Shown piece after piece: positions 17,869-26,342 of a stretch of DNA of 64,000 nucleotides. The stretch is taken from contig NZ_CABVGX010000023.1 in NCBI RefSeq assembly GCF_902497625.1, positions 1 through 64,000 of the forward strand, written 5' to 3'. Both the position numbers and the translations under genes were made by a program. The stretch comes from Pseudomonas fluorescens. GTDB lineage: Bacteria > Pseudomonadota > Gammaproteobacteria > Pseudomonadales > Pseudomonadaceae. Under the pieces are notes generated by a model that saw only the letters and a program-made list of their open reading frames with translations, was not told the DNA's origin and searched no databases. Numbering within the stretch: the stretch's first letter is position 1; each line of letters begins with the position of its first letter.

Positions 17869-17896
17869 AAAAAACCCGCATCACCGGGGTTTTTTC
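17869..17896 (+). terminator. Rho-independent terminator
   Basis: AAAACCC and GGGGTTTT arms around CGCATCACC, followed by a T run, just after the stop of the 66-residue gene. Confidence 0.8.
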
Positions 17897-18038
17897 ATTG
17901 AAGGCGGCTCAATTAATCATTCCAGGTTGTTCTCGGCACGGGCGGTAGTGCCTCCTGTCGGGACGTTGAGTGTGATCGTCCGGATCGGATGTCGTATTGA
18001 AGTGGTGAATTCTCGCCAGGCCTTGAGGCTTCTTCAAA

Positions 18039-18257
18039 ATGACGACCACCGATGATTTCCGTTTCCACGCGCATGAACTGATCGTCGACCTCGACGCGGC
18101 CACCACGGAAATGATGAAGCTGATTTGCGCTCATCAGATGAGCGGCCCGGAGTGGGATCGTGTGTCCAGGTGGCAGCATGATGCCTACGAAAGATGGACT
18201 ACCTACATGAACGCCAGGTCCTACCCCGATGCCGGCGATCAGAATGCCCCGCAATAA
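18039..18257 (+). CDS. Small hypothetical protein (72 aa)
   Basis: A 72-residue, His/Asp-rich, mostly helical product (MTTTDDFRFHAHELIVDLDAA...). GAGG is 12 bases before the ATG, so the ribosome site is only fair. No family is recognised. The clean isolated frame between a terminator and a lipoprotein gene supports it moderately. Confidence 0.5.
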   Translation: MTTTDDFRFHAHELIVDLDAATTEMMKLICAHQMSGPEWDRVSRWQHDAYERWTTYMNARSYPDAGDQNAPQ

Positions 18258-18325
18258 ACCGTTCAATGAATGGATGTCTGCGCGATGACACGCTACATTC
18301 CCCGTTTTATGATTAAGGAAGCGTC

Positions 18326-18661
18326 ATGCGGATGTTGTTGGGGGGAGTGGTAATGGCGTCATTGGCGGGCTGTTCGTTGCCTGCGTCGCTGGTACCGGGT
18401 GAACCGAATGTCAGCAAGTACAGTGAAAAGCCGCCCAAGGAATACGCCGCCTGCGTATTGCCCATCTGGCAATCGCATGTCTCGAAGTCAGCTCAGACGG
18501 GCATTTCCAACGGCTATCGAATCACTGCCCCGAGCATCATCACGGCGGATGAGATTCTCGACATTGTGAAATCGAAGAATGGCAGTCACGTTTCACTGTA
18601 CCAAGGCCCGCCGTGGGCCAAGTCTGGCGCGTTACGCCAGGCCGTGCGTGATTGCCTGTAA
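18326..18661 (+). CDS. Small putative lipoprotein (111 aa)
   Basis: The N-terminus is a lipoprotein signal (MRMLLGGVVMASLAGC, lipobox LAGC, Cys16). The mature part contains KPPKEYAACVLPIWQS. The same pattern (KKPHEYAQCLSEKL) occurs in the lipoprotein at 29717-30073, so the two appear to be distant paralogues with a conserved cysteine about 30 residues after the lipobox. Function unknown. It converges with the Rrf2 gene, with 3 bases between stops. Confidence 0.7.
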   Translation: MRMLLGGVVMASLAGCSLPASLVPGEPNVSKYSEKPPKEYAACVLPIWQSHVSKSAQTGISNGYRITAPSIITADEILDIVKSKNGSHVSLYQGPPWAKSGALRQAVRDCL

Positions 18662-18664
18662 GCG

Positions 18665-19234
18665 TCAGTCGCTGACCTCGGTCAGTGTGAGACGGGTGTC
18701 ATCGCTGGCCGGTCCATTGCCGATGATCTTCCTGTCTCGGCGTTCGCTGATCCAGCTGTCCACTTGATCATTGAATGGCGCAGGTGCTTTGCGTGCAACT
18801 TTTCTCGCCAGATCCAGAATGGTCTGCTGAGCGAGAGCCTCTTCCATACGCTTCTGCGCGGTCATCATGACCGCGTGGATAGAACATGGCCCGGTGACCG
18901 CCCAAGCCGGTGCGTCGCCTTCGAACAGCGCGCAACGGCCACGGATTTCGCGACAATCGAAAATCAGCTTCTGCCCGTCGATCGCATTGACGATATCCAG
19001 CACGCTGATCTCGTCCGAAGCACGCGCCAACTTGAATCCGCCGCGCACGCCCTCAGTCGCCACGACCAGTTTGGCTTTGGCCAGCTTGGTGAAGATTTTC
19101 GCCAGATAATCCCCCGGCACCCCTTGTAATTCCGCGAGATCTCGCACGCTTGCCTCTCGCGTTTCGCCGCGATTACCCACCAGAAAAAGCAGGCAATGGA
19201 TGCCGTACTCAACACCCGCGCTGTAGAGAGACAT
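18665..19234 (-). CDS. Rrf2-family transcriptional regulator
   Basis: The 189-residue protein has an N-terminal Rrf2 winged helix (SAGVEYGIHCLLFL, VRDLAELQGVPGDYLAKIFTKLAKAKLV, GVRGGFKLAR). Three cysteines follow: C94, C101 and C117 (FDCREIRGRC, TGPCSIH). Such clusters hold [2Fe-2S] or [4Fe-4S] in NsrR, IscR and RsrR, though the spacing here (x6, x15) differs from NsrR/IscR. A GGAGAT ribosome site precedes the ATG. It is divergent from a flavoprotein dehydrogenase gene that it probably controls. Confidence 0.85.
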   Translation of the reverse strand: MSLYSAGVEYGIHCLLFLVGNRGETREASVRDLAELQGVPGDYLAKIFTKLAKAKLVVATEGVRGGFKLARASDEISVLDIVNAIDGQKLIFDCREIRGRCALFEGDAPAWAVTGPCSIHAVMMTAQKRMEEALAQQTILDLARKVARKAPAPFNDQVDSWISERRDRKIIGNGPASDDTRLTLTEVSD

Positions 19235-19393
19235 AGTGATCTCCGACTGAATTTGTCGTCAATGCTATCAGCTGGTCGCTGGATGAGCAATGAGTCCGGA
19301 TGTCTTCTTGCTCACTGTCTACCCTGTAAGTGTTGTCGTAGAAGCCGTTTCGAGTAATCGAAGTTTGCGATAGCAACCATCAGCAGAAACCGA

Positions 19394-19429
19394 TTGATAA
19401 TTTAAACTAGGATCAATACATTCGTAGTT
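19394..19429 (+). promoter_or_regulatory. Sigma-70-like promoter with overlapping dyad, upstream of the dehydrogenase
   Basis: TTGATA at 19394-19399 and TACATT at 19417-19422 are separated by 17 bases. A dyad AACTA-N15-TAGTT (19405-19429) covers the -10 element, a position where the Rrf2 regulator could repress. The promoter call is fair; the operator call is inference. Confidence 0.5.
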
Positions 19430-19497
19430 GCTCGGTCGGCATCGGCATGAGCATGACCTTTATCAAATCCAACAATCGGTCTCTCGCGGAGTTGAAA

Positions 19498-20700
19498 ATG
19501 AAACAGCACATTCTGGTAATCGGTTCAGGTTTTGGCGGCATGTGGGCGGCGTTGAGTGCAACGCGTCTGTTCGATATCCATGGGCGTGACGATGTTGAAG
19601 TGACTGTCCTGGCCCCGCAGGCCGAGCTGCGTGTGCGTCCGCGCTTCTACGAGCCGAACGCCCATCAACTGGCCGCTCCGATCGGCGAGTTGTTCGACGC
19701 GGTCGGCGTGTCATTCATCAAAGGCGCAGCCGAAACCATCGACGTGGCGCGCAAAAGCGTTGGCTACATCGATGGATCCGGTGCCACACAGCAGTGCAGC
19801 TACGACAAGCTCGTTCTTGCCACCGGCAGCCGTCTCGCTATTCCGGCGACTGCAGGGGTGGTCGAGCACGCATTCGATGTCGATCAGATTGAAGAAGCCA
19901 TGCGTCTGGAGAACCATCTCAAAGCGCTGGCGAGCCTGCCGTCGAGTCGAGCTCGCAACACTGTGGTAGTGGCGGGCGGCGGTTTCACCGGTATTGAAAC
20001 GGCCACCGAAATGCCAGCTCGGCTGCGAGCGATTCTGGGCGATGAGGCCGCTTTCGAAGTGATCATCGTTGATCGAGGCGAGAAGATTGGCGGCTCAATG
20101 GGTGCAGAAATCGCCAGGTCCATCGAAGAAGCAAGCATCGAAACCGGTGTCACCTGGCGTCTCAAATCGTCAGTGGTGAGCGTCGATGCGGACGGCGTGA
20201 CGCTCTCCGATGGTCAGCGCATCGAAAGCAAAACCGTGATCTGGACCACCGGCGTCCGCGCCAGCTCATTGACCGAGCAGATCCCGGGGGAGCGTGATCA
20301 TCTTGGTCGGCTGCACGTGGACAGCCACCTGAAAGTCATCGGCCAGGACGATATCTACGCGACGGGTGACGTCGCTTACGCGGCCTCTGACGACATCGGC
20401 AACTACGCCTTGATGACTTGTCAGCACGCTATATCGCTGGGACGTCACGCAGGTAACAATGTCGCTGCGCATATTCTCGGGGTAGACCCGACGCCGTACA
20501 GCCAGCCCAAATATGTTACGTGCCTGGATCTCGGCAGCTGGGGCGCTGTGTATACCGAAGGTTGGGATCGTCAGGTCAAGTTAGTGAAACAGGAGGGCAA
20601 GAACCTGAAAACCCAGATCAACACGGTGTGGATCTATCCGCCGATCGCTGACCGGGCAGCCGCATTGGCAGCGGCGGATCCTATGATTCCTGTAGCCTGA
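19498..20700 (+). CDS. NAD(P)/FAD-dependent oxidoreductase, type II NADH dehydrogenase-like
   Basis: The 400-residue flavoprotein has an FAD Rossmann motif at the N-terminus (ILVIGSGFGGMWAA), a second nucleotide motif (VVVAGGGFTGIETATEM), and the C-terminal FAD motif (DIYATGDVAYA). This matches the pyridine nucleotide-disulfide fold of Ndh-type and related oxidoreductases. No CxxC redox pair is seen. GGAG about 7 bases before the ATG at 19498 decides the start; an upstream in-frame ATG at 19447 is less likely. Divergence from an Fe-S Rrf2 regulator suggests redox or NO-linked expression. Electron acceptor unknown. Confidence 0.85.
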   Translation: MKQHILVIGSGFGGMWAALSATRLFDIHGRDDVEVTVLAPQAELRVRPRFYEPNAHQLAAPIGELFDAVGVSFIKGAAETIDVARKSVGYIDGSGATQQCSYDKLVLATGSRLAIPATAGVVEHAFDVDQIEEAMRLENHLKALASLPSSRARNTVVVAGGGFTGIETATEMPARLRAILGDEAAFEVIIVDRGEKIGGSMGAEIARSIEEASIETGVTWRLKSSVVSVDADGVTLSDGQRIESKTVIWTTGVRASSLTEQIPGERDHLGRLHVDSHLKVIGQDDIYATGDVAYAASDDIGNYALMTCQHAISLGRHAGNNVAAHILGVDPTPYSQPKYVTCLDLGSWGAVYTEGWDRQVKLVKQEGKNLKTQINTVWIYPPIADRAAALAAADPMIPVA

Positions 20701-21105
20701 CTTGGGTGATCGAGCAAGACGCAGAGCCCCTTGAGCCTGGTCACCCTTAAAAAATGTGTGGATATAGAGTGGGTTAGCGATGTTAGTAACTGAATGGTGA
20801 ATTAAAACATCTTGTTACATGGTGCAATTGTCAGTAACATTCACCTCGCGTTTACCACCACGGTTTATGCATTTTGAGTCCCGGGCGTCCATCAGCTGCC
20901 CGGGATTTTTTTTTGCGCAGTATTTGTCCGGACGGAATTTTTTTTGAAATCAAGGGGTTGCCAGCTTCCGGATTTCAGTACATAATTCACGCCATCGAAA
21001 GCACTGGCAGCTGAAAAAGCTCAATGTTTTCAAGGAGTTAGATCTTGAATCTAAATCCAGATTTGTATGCGTTCGGTGTTGTGCTTCATGACACCAGATG
21101 CTTGA
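20701..21105 (+). other. Intergenic region with terminator and tRNA promoter
   Basis: No protein gene is supported in these 405 bases. A strong hairpin with TCCCGGGC/GCCCGGGA arms and nine T residues lies at 20879-20914. A good sigma-70 promoter follows: TTGCCA at 20958-20963 and CATAAT at 20981-20986, 17 bases apart, aimed at the tRNA genes. About 110 bases of leader remain before tRNA-Cys; I looked there for a tRNA-Gly and found none. Confidence 0.7.
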
Positions 21106-21179
21106 GGCCGAGTAGCAAAATGGTTATGCAGTGGATTGCAAATCCACCTACGCCGGTTCGATTCCGACCTCGGCCTCCA
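21106..21179 (+). tRNA. tRNA-Cys(GCA)
   Basis: A 74-base cloverleaf with acceptor arms GGCCGAG/CTCGGCC, discriminator T and encoded CCA. The anticodon stem GTGGATT-GCA-AATCCAC gives anticodon GCA, and GGTTCGATTCC forms the T arm. Confidence 0.96.
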
Positions 21180-21189
21180 CTTTAAACGA

Positions 21190-21222
21190 GCTCCGTAGAT
21201 CTATGATTTACGGAGCTTTTTT
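21190..21222 (+). terminator. Hairpin terminator after tRNA-Cys
   Basis: GCTCCGTA and TACGGAGC arms with a T run. It lies between the two tRNA genes, so tRNA-Leu may need its own promoter or read-through. Confidence 0.75.
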
Positions 21223-21372
21223 ATTGCCGAGATCCTGCAAGATTTAGTCTTGAAATGGTCGTCGGCGAACTTGCTTCACCGGGGGTGGGCGTATATATTT
21301 CCCCCTCTGCAACATAAGCGGCAGGACTGCCAGGTTTCATGGGTTAGTCTTCAACTGCTTGATCGCGCTACC

Positions 21373-21459
21373 GCCCGAATGGCGAAACTGGTAGACGCAT
21401 GGGACTTAAAATCCCCCGCTCGTAAGGGCGTGCCGGTTCGATTCCGGCTTCGGGCACCA
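21373..21459 (+). tRNA. tRNA-Leu(TAA)
   Basis: An 87-base class II tRNA with acceptor arms GCCCGAA/TTCGGGC, discriminator A and encoded CCA. The anticodon loop CTTAAAA gives TAA. The long variable arm is CGCTCGTAAGGGCG. Confidence 0.96.
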
Positions 21460-21792
21460 TTTTAAATCAAGGGTTTGCTGGCGAAAGCTGATGCAAGCCC
21501 TTGTTCGTTTCTGGCTTTAGAATTTTTTGCTTTTCTGGCTCGAAGATAAACAGTGGCCAAAAAAATGGCCCGCATGCGGGCGGGCCAAGGGGGGGTTCAT
21601 CAGAAGGAGTAGGTGGACTGTACTGCTTCGGTTGTGAATGCCATGTGAAATTGAAGTCAAAAAAATCCCAGCGCTCGGCTGGGTGACTTGGGTCTGTTGG
21701 TCGTTCAGGCAAGGACGCACCCGGTGACACACTGGTCGCCGTTTATGCGTCCTGATGTTGTCGAGCTGCTGCTTCGAAACAAAAAACCATGC
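21460..21792. other. Intergenic, two GC-rich hairpins, no supported gene
   Basis: Hairpins lie at about 21568-21589 (GGCCCGC/GCGGGCGGGCC) and 21668-21683 (CCCAGC/GCTGGG), both preceded by A runs on the plus strand. They are therefore terminator-like for the minus strand. Minus-strand frames of 71 and 87 codons cross them but have no ribosome site or recognisable sequence. Confidence 0.5.
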
Positions 21793-22023
21793 TCATCTAA
21801 ATCGCGGCAGCGGCCGGTCGACCGGTTTTAACGATGACAATGTATTGCGAATCAGCGGAGCGTCTCTTTCTACTTCGTTGAGACGATCACGGATTCTCAG
21901 CGCTGTCGGGTGGCCACCTTGATGGTCGACCCAGTCGGCGATTTCCTTGCAGGCCGCAGCCAGACGCGCCTGACGGGTATCAAGTAGAGTGAGCAGGGTG
22001 GTGATGGACTCTTTTTCGGACAT
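21793..22023 (-). CDS. Small conserved hypothetical protein (76 aa)
   Basis: The product is 76 residues, helical and charged (MSEKESITTLLTLLDTRQARLAAACKEIADWVDHQGG). A strong GGAGG is 9 bases upstream of the ATG at 22023; an in-frame GTG four codons earlier is less well placed. No family is recognised. A helical hairpin structure is likely from the heptad-like pattern. Confidence 0.6.
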   Translation of the reverse strand: MSEKESITTLLTLLDTRQARLAAACKEIADWVDHQGGHPTALRIRDRLNEVERDAPLIRNTLSSLKPVDRPLPRFR

Positions 22024-22137
22024 GGTTAACACCTCCGTTGAAGAAATCGTGTAATGGCAACAAAAAGCCCGCCGGGAGCGAGCTTTATGCCGATGAGACG
22101 CCAGTCCTTGAGCTATCCGTCAGTATAGACCGTTGGG

Positions 22138-22359
22138 TCAGCCTTGCAGGATGGATACCTGCGAACGCGCATTCAACTGTTGGCATGCGCGTAGGGCTTC
22201 TTCTTCTGAATCGAATCCATCGCCGATATAGCCCAAGGTGCGCGTATCGGCAATCCGATACCAGGCTTCTGCCTCGGGTGGCGGGGGACTGGCTTCTCCG
22301 GCGCGGCGCCCATGAATGATGATCTTGTTACAGCGCTGCACAACGAAAATGTCTTCCAT
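22138..22359 (-). CDS. Small conserved hypothetical protein (73 aa)
   Basis: The protein (MEDIFVVQRCNKIIIHGRRAG...) ends in a WYRIADTRTLGYIGDGFDSEEEALRACQQLNA module. Its aromatic-strand then EEAL-helix pattern resembles the product at 17663-17863. GGTGAGG lies very close to the ATG at 22359. A GTG at 22386 in the same frame is an alternative start that would add nine residues. Function unknown. Confidence 0.55.
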   Translation of the reverse strand: MEDIFVVQRCNKIIIHGRRAGEASPPPPEAEAWYRIADTRTLGYIGDGFDSEEEALRACQQLNARSQVSILQG

Positions 22360-22431
22360 GTCCTCACCGAAGCGATGTGTGTCCACTTCCCACTATAGAA
22401 GTCATTCGCCGTCGTGCAAAAAATGCAGGGA

Positions 22432-23502
22432 TCAACTCGTCGGTTCGGCGGCGGAACGCAGCACTTCCACTGCCTCGGCCGATTCCATGGCTTTCTCCAG
22501 AAACATCGCCAGGGCCACTTCTTCGGCCTTGAGCCCTTTGCGTACTCTCGGACGTGGTAACTGCTCCAAGGCTCCGGCGAGAAATCCGTCCATTACGGCA
22601 GGGTGGATATAACATTTGCGGCAGACGGCGGGGGTATTGCCCAACTGCTGCGAAACGCTCTTCACCATTTCCACCACATGCCGCTTGGCATCCGTTTCCG
22701 GTTGCCACTGCAATTTGCGCAATACCGATAAGGCCAGTGCACTGCCGGCCCAGGTGCGGTAATCCTTGGCGGTGAAATCTGCCCCGGTCAGTGTTTGCAG
22801 ATAGGCATTTACATCGGAAGAGCTGACCGTGTGGCGTTCGCCATTCTCATCCAGATACTGAAACAGGTTCTGTCCCGGAATGTCCTGGCAACGTTTGACG
22901 ATCCGAGCCAGACGTCGGTCTTTAACCGTGATTTCGTGCTCGACGCCGCTCTTGCCGCGAAACTGGAAGCGGATCGCGCTGCCGTTGATTTCGACGTGAC
23001 GGTCGCGCAACGTTGTCAGCCCATACGAGCGATTGTCCCGGGCGTACTGCGTGTTGCCCACGCGGATCAGTGTCGCATCGAGCAAGGTAATCACCGTGGC
23101 CATGACTTTATCGCGGCTGAAGCCCGGCGCTTCCAGCAGCGCTTCGAGTTGCTTGCGCAATTTTGGCAATGCCAGCCCGAACTGGTATAGGCGCGAGTAT
23201 TTGTCGGCATCGCGCACTTCGCGCCAACGCGCATGGTAACGGTATTGCTTGCGGCCGCGAGCGTCGCGCCCCGTAGCCTGCAGGTGGCCGCGAGGGTCGG
23301 CGCAGATCCACACATCGGTATAGGCCGGTGGCACAGCGAGGGCATTGATGCGTTTAACTTCGTCGGCGTCCTTAATGCGTTGACCGCTAGGATCGAAGTA
23401 GCAGAACTTGCCGCGCAATTTCTTGCGGGTGATGCCGGGCAACGTGTCGTCAACGTAATGCAGGTCGGGCGGAAGCCCGTCGAGTAGTGCGGAATCGGGC
23501 AT
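22432..23502 (-). CDS. DNA topoisomerase IB (poxvirus-like)
   Basis: Type IB topoisomerases relax supercoils through a 3'-phosphotyrosine intermediate. The 356-residue protein has an N-terminal DNA-binding domain (KKLRGKFCYFDPSG) and a tyrosine-recombinase-like catalytic domain. Key motifs are RVGN, KDYRTWAGS and NTPAVCRKCYIHP, with Y298 as the expected nucleophile. Length fits bacterial members. It appears monocistronic, 75 bases from modC. Confidence 0.92.
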   Translation of the reverse strand: MPDSALLDGLPPDLHYVDDTLPGITRKKLRGKFCYFDPSGQRIKDADEVKRINALAVPPAYTDVWICADPRGHLQATGRDARGRKQYRYHARWREVRDADKYSRLYQFGLALPKLRKQLEALLEAPGFSRDKVMATVITLLDATLIRVGNTQYARDNRSYGLTTLRDRHVEINGSAIRFQFRGKSGVEHEITVKDRRLARIVKRCQDIPGQNLFQYLDENGERHTVSSSDVNAYLQTLTGADFTAKDYRTWAGSALALSVLRKLQWQPETDAKRHVVEMVKSVSQQLGNTPAVCRKCYIHPAVMDGFLAGALEQLPRPRVRKGLKAEEVALAMFLEKAMESAEAVEVLRSAAEPTS

Positions 23503-23576
23503 GGCGGTAATCCTAGGCGAAGATCAGAGGGCCGATAAGCCATTGACCGCACGCCCTTGCAGTCGTGCCAGCGAAT

Positions 23577-24656
23577 TTACGCCAGCACCGCCACCGCTTT
23601 GATCTGTGCCCAGAGCTGCTGGCCGGCGTGCACATTCAATTGATCACGAGAGTAACGGGTGATTCGTGCCAGCAGCGGTGTGCCCGCCGCCTCCAGTCGA
23701 ATCAGCACATGGGCGCTATTGTCGGCGGCCAGTTCGCTGATCACCGTCACCGGCAGGCGATTGAGGATGCTGCTGTGCTCGACACTTTGCAGGCTGAGGC
23801 TGATATCACGCGCCTGGACCTTGCACCGTAGCGTCTGCCCAATGTGCATCGGCGTGTGCGCAACGCGAATGTTCAGCGCCGTGTCGGGCAGTTGCAATGT
23901 AAGCAACTGGTAATCGATGTCGTAGTCACTGACGTGACCCTCGATGACCACACCCGCGTCATCGCCCATCGCCAATGGCAAGTCCAGCCGTGCCAGGGTT
24001 TCGCCGATGGGACCGCTGGCCAGCGCTTTGCCGTCGCTCAGCAGCACAATGTGATCGGCCAGTCGCGCCACTTCATCCTGGGAATGACTGACGTACAGCA
24101 CCGGGATGTCGAGCTCATCGTGCAGGCGTTGGAGATACGGCAGGATTTCACTTTTGCGCTGAGTGTCCAGCGCGGCCAATGGTTCATCCATCAACAGCAG
24201 TTCAGGGCTGGTGAGTAGCGCGCGGGCAATGCCGATACGCTGGCGCTCCCCGCCCGAGAGATTGTGCGGATATCGGTGCAACAAGTGGCCGATTCCCAAC
24301 AAGTCGGTGGCATGCGCCATGTCCACCCGGCGGAGCTGTTTGGGAACCCGTTTGAAACCGAACGCCAGATTGGCCTGCACAGAAAGATGCGGGAAAAGAC
24401 TCGCTTCTTGAAACACGTAACCCACAGCGCGCTTGTGAGGTGGGACGAAAACAGTGTTGTCGCTGTCCTGCCAGACCTCGCCATTGACCTGAATGAACGC
24501 GCGTTCGGCACGTTCGAGTCCGGCGATGCAGCGCAGGCAGGTGGTTTTTCCAGAGCCGGAATGGCCGTAAAGCGCCGTCACTCCACGGCCGGGCAATTGC
24601 AGGTCCACGTTCAGAGCGAACGGTGAGTAATCCACATCAAGGCGCATATGAATCAT
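23577..24656 (-). CDS. modC: Molybdate ABC transporter ATP-binding protein
   Basis: The 359-residue ATPase powers molybdate import. Walker A is GHSGSGKTT near residue 31, the ABC signature is LSGGERQR, Walker B is LLLMDEP, and a switch histidine follows in VSHSQDE. The C-terminal part from about residue 280 is a Mop/TOBE molybdate-binding domain (LPVTVISELAADNSAHVLIRL). It starts 3 bases after modB, so it is the last gene of modABC. Confidence 0.95.
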   Translation of the reverse strand: MIHMRLDVDYSPFALNVDLQLPGRGVTALYGHSGSGKTTCLRCIAGLERAERAFIQVNGEVWQDSDNTVFVPPHKRAVGYVFQEASLFPHLSVQANLAFGFKRVPKQLRRVDMAHATDLLGIGHLLHRYPHNLSGGERQRIGIARALLTSPELLLMDEPLAALDTQRKSEILPYLQRLHDELDIPVLYVSHSQDEVARLADHIVLLSDGKALASGPIGETLARLDLPLAMGDDAGVVIEGHVSDYDIDYQLLTLQLPDTALNIRVAHTPMHIGQTLRCKVQARDISLSLQSVEHSSILNRLPVTVISELAADNSAHVLIRLEAAGTPLLARITRYSRDQLNVHAGQQLWAQIKAVAVLA

Positions 24657-24659
24657 CGA

Positions 24660-25340
24660 TCAGCTCCAGCCTGTTTTGGTTTTACGACTGGAGTAGAGCG
24701 CCAGTAGCACGACAAACGAAAACACCAGCATCGCGCCGGCCAGCCAGTGAGCCTGAGCGTATTCCATGGCTTCGACGTGATCATAGATCTGCACCGACAC
24801 CACGCGGGTTTTGTCGGGGATGTTGCCGCCGATCATCAGCACTACGCCGAATTCGCCCACGGTATGCGCGAATCCGAGGATGGCAGCAGTGATAAAACCC
24901 GGACGGGCGAGTGGCAGGATGACGCTGAAAAACGTATCCCAGGGATTGGCGCGCAAGGTTGCTGCCACTTCCAGAGGGCGAGTGCCGATAGCGGAAAACG
25001 CGTTCTGCAGCGGCTGGACCACGAAGGGCATCGAGTAGATCACTGAACCAATTACCAGCCCGGTAAAGCTGAAGGTCAGCGTGCCCAGGCCCAGCGCCTG
25101 CGTGAGCTGACCGACGAACCCGTTCGGGCCCAATGCAAGTAACAGATAAAAACCGATCACAGTCGGCGGCAAGACCAAGGGCAGGGCGACTATCGCCCCG
25201 ACCGGACCGCGCAACCACGACCGGGTGCGCGAGAGCCACAGGGCAATCGGTGTGCCGATGATCAGCAGGATGACCGTCGTCAGGGAGGCCAGTTTGAAGG
25301 TCAGCCAGATGGCGGAAAAATCGGCACTCGACAAGGTCAT
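24660..25340 (-). CDS. modB: Molybdate ABC transporter permease
   Basis: This 226-residue inner-membrane permease has about five hydrophobic segments and the EAA coupling motif (EVAATLRANPWDTFFSVILPLARPG). It opens with MTLSSADFSAIWLTFKLA, typical of ModB. The ATG directly abuts the modA stop, so the genes are translationally coupled. Confidence 0.95.
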   Translation of the reverse strand: MTLSSADFSAIWLTFKLASLTTVILLIIGTPIALWLSRTRSWLRGPVGAIVALPLVLPPTVIGFYLLLALGPNGFVGQLTQALGLGTLTFSFTGLVIGSVIYSMPFVVQPLQNAFSAIGTRPLEVAATLRANPWDTFFSVILPLARPGFITAAILGFAHTVGEFGVVLMIGGNIPDKTRVVSVQIYDHVEAMEYAQAHWLAGAMLVFSFVVLLALYSSRKTKTGWS

Positions 25341-26108
25341 TTAGAGTTGGTAGCCGTAGGACTTGATAACCGCCGCAGCCTTCGGCCCCTTGAGGTAATC
25401 CACCAACGCCCTGGCGGCCGGGTTGTCTTTGCCTTTGTTGAGGATCACCGCATCTTGCTTGATCGGATCGTGCATGTCGGCAGGAACAATCCACGCCGAG
25501 CCACCCGTAACTTTGCCGTCTTTGTAGATCTGCGACAAGGCAACAAAGCCCAGTTGCGCGTTGCCGGTGGAAACGAACTGATAAGCCTGAGAGATGCTTT
25601 GGCCTTCGACCAGCTTGGCTTTGACCTTGTCGGTCAGGCCCAATTTTGCCAGCACTTGCGTGGCGGCCAGACCATATGGCGCGGCTTTCGGATTGGCGAT
25701 GGAAAGGTGCTGGTACTGGTTATCGCTCAGGACTCTGCCTTTGGCATCGACGTAATCGTCCTTGGCTGACCACAGCGCAAGGGTGCCGGTGGCGTAGGTG
25801 AAGCGTGATCCCTTGACCGTGTCGCCCTCGGTTTCGAGTTTTTGCACGGTGTTGTCGTCGGCGGCGAGAAACACTTCGAACGGCGCGCCGTTCTTGATCT
25901 GGGTATAGAACTGACCGGTTGCGCCAAAGGAGGTGATCAGTTTGTGCCCGGTGTCTTTTTCGAACTCTGCCGCGATAGCCTGGATCGGCGCAGTGAAATT
26001 AGCTGCGACGGCGACCTGGACTTCGTCTGCGTGAGCAGTGCCGATGGCAAACACAGCAATCAGGCCTGCCAGGCATGGTGGGGCGAAGCGTGTGGCGCGC
26101 GCGATCAT
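25341..26108 (-). CDS. modA: Molybdate ABC transporter periplasmic binding protein
   Basis: The 255-residue protein has a signal peptide (FAPPCLAGLIAVFAIGTAHA) and then the ModA core (DEVQVAVAANFTAPIQAIAAEFEKDTG, TSFGATGQFYTQI, WIVPADMHDPIKQDAVIL). It binds molybdate or tungstate in the periplasm and delivers it to ModB. GGAGCC precedes the ATG at 26108. A longer frame to 26198 would start inside the upstream operator and lacks a signal peptide. Confidence 0.95.
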   Translation of the reverse strand: MIARATRFAPPCLAGLIAVFAIGTAHADEVQVAVAANFTAPIQAIAAEFEKDTGHKLITSFGATGQFYTQIKNGAPFEVFLAADDNTVQKLETEGDTVKGSRFTYATGTLALWSAKDDYVDAKGRVLSDNQYQHLSIANPKAAPYGLAATQVLAKLGLTDKVKAKLVEGQSISQAYQFVSTGNAQLGFVALSQIYKDGKVTGGSAWIVPADMHDPIKQDAVILNKGKDNPAARALVDYLKGPKAAAVIKSYGYQL

Positions 26109-26137
26109 GAAACGGCTCCGAATCGGGAATTGAATAG

Positions 26138-26165
26138 TTCGCTGTATAGCGGAATATATAGCGAA
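26138..26165. promoter_or_regulatory. ModE-type operator upstream of modABC
   Basis: A 28-base near-perfect dyad: TTCGCTGTATA, six bases, then TATATAGCGAA, with one mismatch between the arms. It follows the CGCTATATA/TATATAGCG form of ModE boxes. It sits 30 bases upstream of the modA ATG, where molybdate-bound ModE represses the operon in other proteobacteria. No modE gene lies in this window. Confidence 0.82.
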
Positions 26166-26198
26166 TATTTCCAGAAAGGAACGCGGATTTAGACGCAC

Positions 26199-26283
26199 AC
26201 CTGTAGCAGCTGCCGAAGGCTGCGTCCGGCTCAGCGGATTCTGCGACTGTTGCGTAGCCGGACGCAGCCTTCGGCAGCTGCTA
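26199..26283. repeat. Inverted REP pair
   Basis: GTAGCAGCTGCCGAAGGCTGCGTCCGGC at about 26203-26230 is mirrored by GCCGGACGCAGCCTTCGGCAGCTGCTAC at about 26257-26284, with a 26-base loop. It lies between the mod promoter and the 3' end of ada, and is of the same type as the 7.4-7.9 kb array. Confidence 0.9.
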
Positions 26284-26342
26284 CAACGCAGCGTTTGGCA
26301 GCTGATACAGGGGGCGGTCGTTGGGGGAGCGCTTCCCTTGGA

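Noticed and set aside
21467..21732. Minus-strand frames of 71 and 87 codons after tRNA-Leu
   Set aside because: They cross two hairpins, are Pro-rich without pattern, and lack ribosome sites.
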